Part shown: piece after piece, positions 6,103 to 6,867 of the stretch
Layout: each line of letters begins with the position of its first letter
Position numbering within the stretch: the stretch's first letter is position 1
Assembly: GCA_002311865.1 (NCBI GenBank)
Contig: DBZV01000104.1
Location: 1 to 6,867, forward strand
Direction of reading: 5' to 3'
From: Dehalococcoidia bacterium UBA1151
Lineage (GTDB): Bacteria > Chloroflexota > Dehalococcoidia > Lucifugimonadales > Lucifugimonadaceae
Length of the DNA: 6,867 nt
Notes under the pieces: generated by a model
The model's input: only the letters and a program-made list of their open reading frames with translations
Told to the model about the DNA's origin: nothing
Databases searched by the model: none
Made by a program: the position numbers and the translations under genes

Positions 6103-6516
6103 ATGATCCACATTACCAAATCGCAACTTGCTGAACTCATTTCTCACGCGCTCCGCGAAGATCCAGTGGAGTGTTGTGGGTTCCTGATCGGCACAGAAGG
6201 CCGCACGTCCAGTGTGAGATCAACCCGGAATATTAAGAGCGACTCACAAAGTCGATTCGAGATGGACGAATCAGAGTGGAAACAGGTGCTGATAGAAGCC
6301 GAGGCGTCTGGTGAAGGTGCGGTTGCGGTTTACCACTCCCACACCAATACGCAGGCATACCCGTCGGTAACTGACGTGGAGATCGCCGTTAAGAATGGGT
6401 GGGCGGGGTATCGCCACGTGGTGATATCGCTGGCAGAGAAGACGCACCCGGTGGTCAGGGTGTTCATGATCACTGCGGACGGCGAAGTTAATGAGGAGGT
6501 CATCCAGACGGATTAG
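6103..6516 (+). CDS. mec: Mec-like M67 family JAMM metallopeptidase
   Basis: The 137-residue protein is a minimal JAB1/MPN+ (JAMM) domain. It starts MIHITKSQLAELI, has ECCGFLIG with the catalytic Glu23, and a zinc site HSHTNTQAYPSVTD giving His78, His80, Ser88 and Asp91, the complete JAMM pattern. Thr in place of the usual Pro after the second His, with the following AYPS.TD, is how I recall actinobacterial Mec (Rv1334 type), the zinc peptidase that releases cysteine from the sulfur carrier CysO. The function here is therefore a tentative transfer: cysO and cysM, which usually sit beside mec, are absent from the window. The ATG at 6103 is chosen over 6022 because it gives the normal N-terminus and lies downstream of a TATAAT box. 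No clear Shine-Dalgarno is seen; a small CGAAG/CTTCG hairpin (6085-6098) lies just upstream. The stop is TAG. Confidence 0.88.
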   Translation: MIHITKSQLAELISHALREDPVECCGFLIGTEGRTSSVRSTRNIKSDSQSRFEMDESEWKQVLIEAEASGEGAVAVYHSHTNTQAYPSVTDVEIAVKNGWAGYRHVVISLAEKTHPVVRVFMITADGEVNEEVIQTD

Positions 6517-6538
6517 TGGGGTTGGGGCGTCGAGGGAG

Positions 6539-6557
6539 GGTGGCGCGAGTGGCCGCC
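6539..6557. terminator. Weak GC-rich hairpin between convergent genes
   Basis: GGTGGC (6539-6544) can pair with GCCGCC (6552-6557), with one G-T wobble and a seven-base loop. It sits in the 43-base gap between the converging JAMM and SCO1664-family genes, where a bidirectional stop would be useful. Neither side has a T-tract, so this is only a candidate. Confidence 0.25.
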
Positions 6558-6559
6558 GC

Positions 6560-6867
6560 CTAGACCATCGGCCACGGGACGTTCAAGTCTGGATCCAGCA
6601 CGGGGAACACCGGGTTTTCGATCACGTTGTCGATGCGGATGCCCAGGTACTCGATCTCCTCATCGTCAATGAGTTCACCAAGCGCCATGGCCATCGAGCG
6701 GCCGGGTTCGATCAGCGTTCTGAAGGACTTGAGGTCTTCGATCAGGGCGGGGGAGATTTCCTCGCCGCAGAATTCCCACATGACGGTGCGGAGGCGTGCA
6801 TGGGGGTTGAAGGTCAGGCCGTGGTCGATGGCCCAGATCTTCCCGTCGTCGTCCAGCAGAACCGCGC
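6560..6867 (-). CDS. SCO1664-family kinase-like protein, C-terminal part (5' end outside window)
   Basis: The frame is open from the window edge (first full codon at 6865) to TAG at 6560, giving the last 101 residues. It is not a small gene starting at the ATG at 6781: conserved sequence continues upstream of it. The visible part has LLDDDGKIWAIDHGLTF, with a D-H-G motif at residues 14-16 that corresponds to the metal-binding DFG-like motif of phosphatidylinositol 3/4-kinase-like folds, then ARLRTVMWEF. This combination is what I recognise as the SCO1664 family, about 250-280 residues long, whose substrate is unknown to me. In actinobacteria it commonly accompanies a DUF3090 gene and mshC; those would lie beyond the window if present. 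It converges on the Mec-like gene. Confidence 0.78.
   Translation of the reverse strand, partial: AVLLDDDGKIWAIDHGLTFNPHARLRTVMWEFCGEEISPALIEDLKSFRTLIEPGRSMAMALGELIDDEEIEYLGIRIDNVIENPVFPVLDPDLNVPWPMV

Noticed and set aside
6560..6781. A complete 73-residue gene starting at ATG 6781
   Set aside because: The frame stays open upstream to the window edge and includes the conserved D-H-G motif, so this is only the tail of a longer SCO1664-family gene.

Overview
The window carries six protein genes on a GC-rich bacterial background, with the unusual content in its first 1.9 kb. The gene set (tandem DUF3179 lipoproteins, a penicillin-acylase-family hydrolase, a mandelate-racemase-like enolase-superfamily enzyme, an M67/Mec-type metallopeptidase and an SCO1664-family kinase-like protein), plus dispersed GTCATCCTGAG-type intergenic repeats, suggests a Chloroflexota genome, perhaps Dehalococcoidia/SAR202-like. 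This is inference from gene content; no marker gene is present.

Region 1 (1-1857, minus strand) is a two-gene operon of paralogous DUF3179 lipoproteins. The upstream gene (730-1857) has one in-frame TGA exactly where its downstream paralogue (1-725, cut by the window edge) has the first Cys of a W-C-P-I-C motif. Reading continues in the same frame, with strong similarity to the paralogue on both sides. Just after the TGA the mRNA can form a hairpin with a G-containing apical loop 19 nt downstream, within the usual geometry of a bacterial SECIS element. The Cys paralogue encodes the same peptide there but its silent codon choices break that hairpin. The best reading is an undescribed (to my knowledge) selenocysteine-containing DUF3179 protein with a U-x-x-C motif, alongside a Cys version in the same operon. 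A gene caller using the standard code would split it into two fragments.

Region 2 (1858-4344) is a short divergent intergenic region followed by a complete penicillin-acylase-family Ntn hydrolase on the plus strand, without a signal peptide. Region 3 (4345-4761) has no gene but three copies of an imperfect GTCATCYTGAG repeat (one inverted) and a 33-37 bp GC-rich tandem repeat. Region 4 (4762-6102) is a complete enolase-superfamily dehydratase/racemase-like gene on the minus strand, with a strong dyad just upstream of its start, then a divergent promoter region. Region 5 (6103-6867) is a Mec-like JAMM metallopeptidase (plus strand) converging on the 3' end of an SCO1664-family gene (minus strand) that runs off the window.

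Apart from the DUF3179 pair the genes look like independent units. All five visible stop codons are TAG, and no other gene contains an in-frame TGA, so general reassignment of UGA is unlikely.
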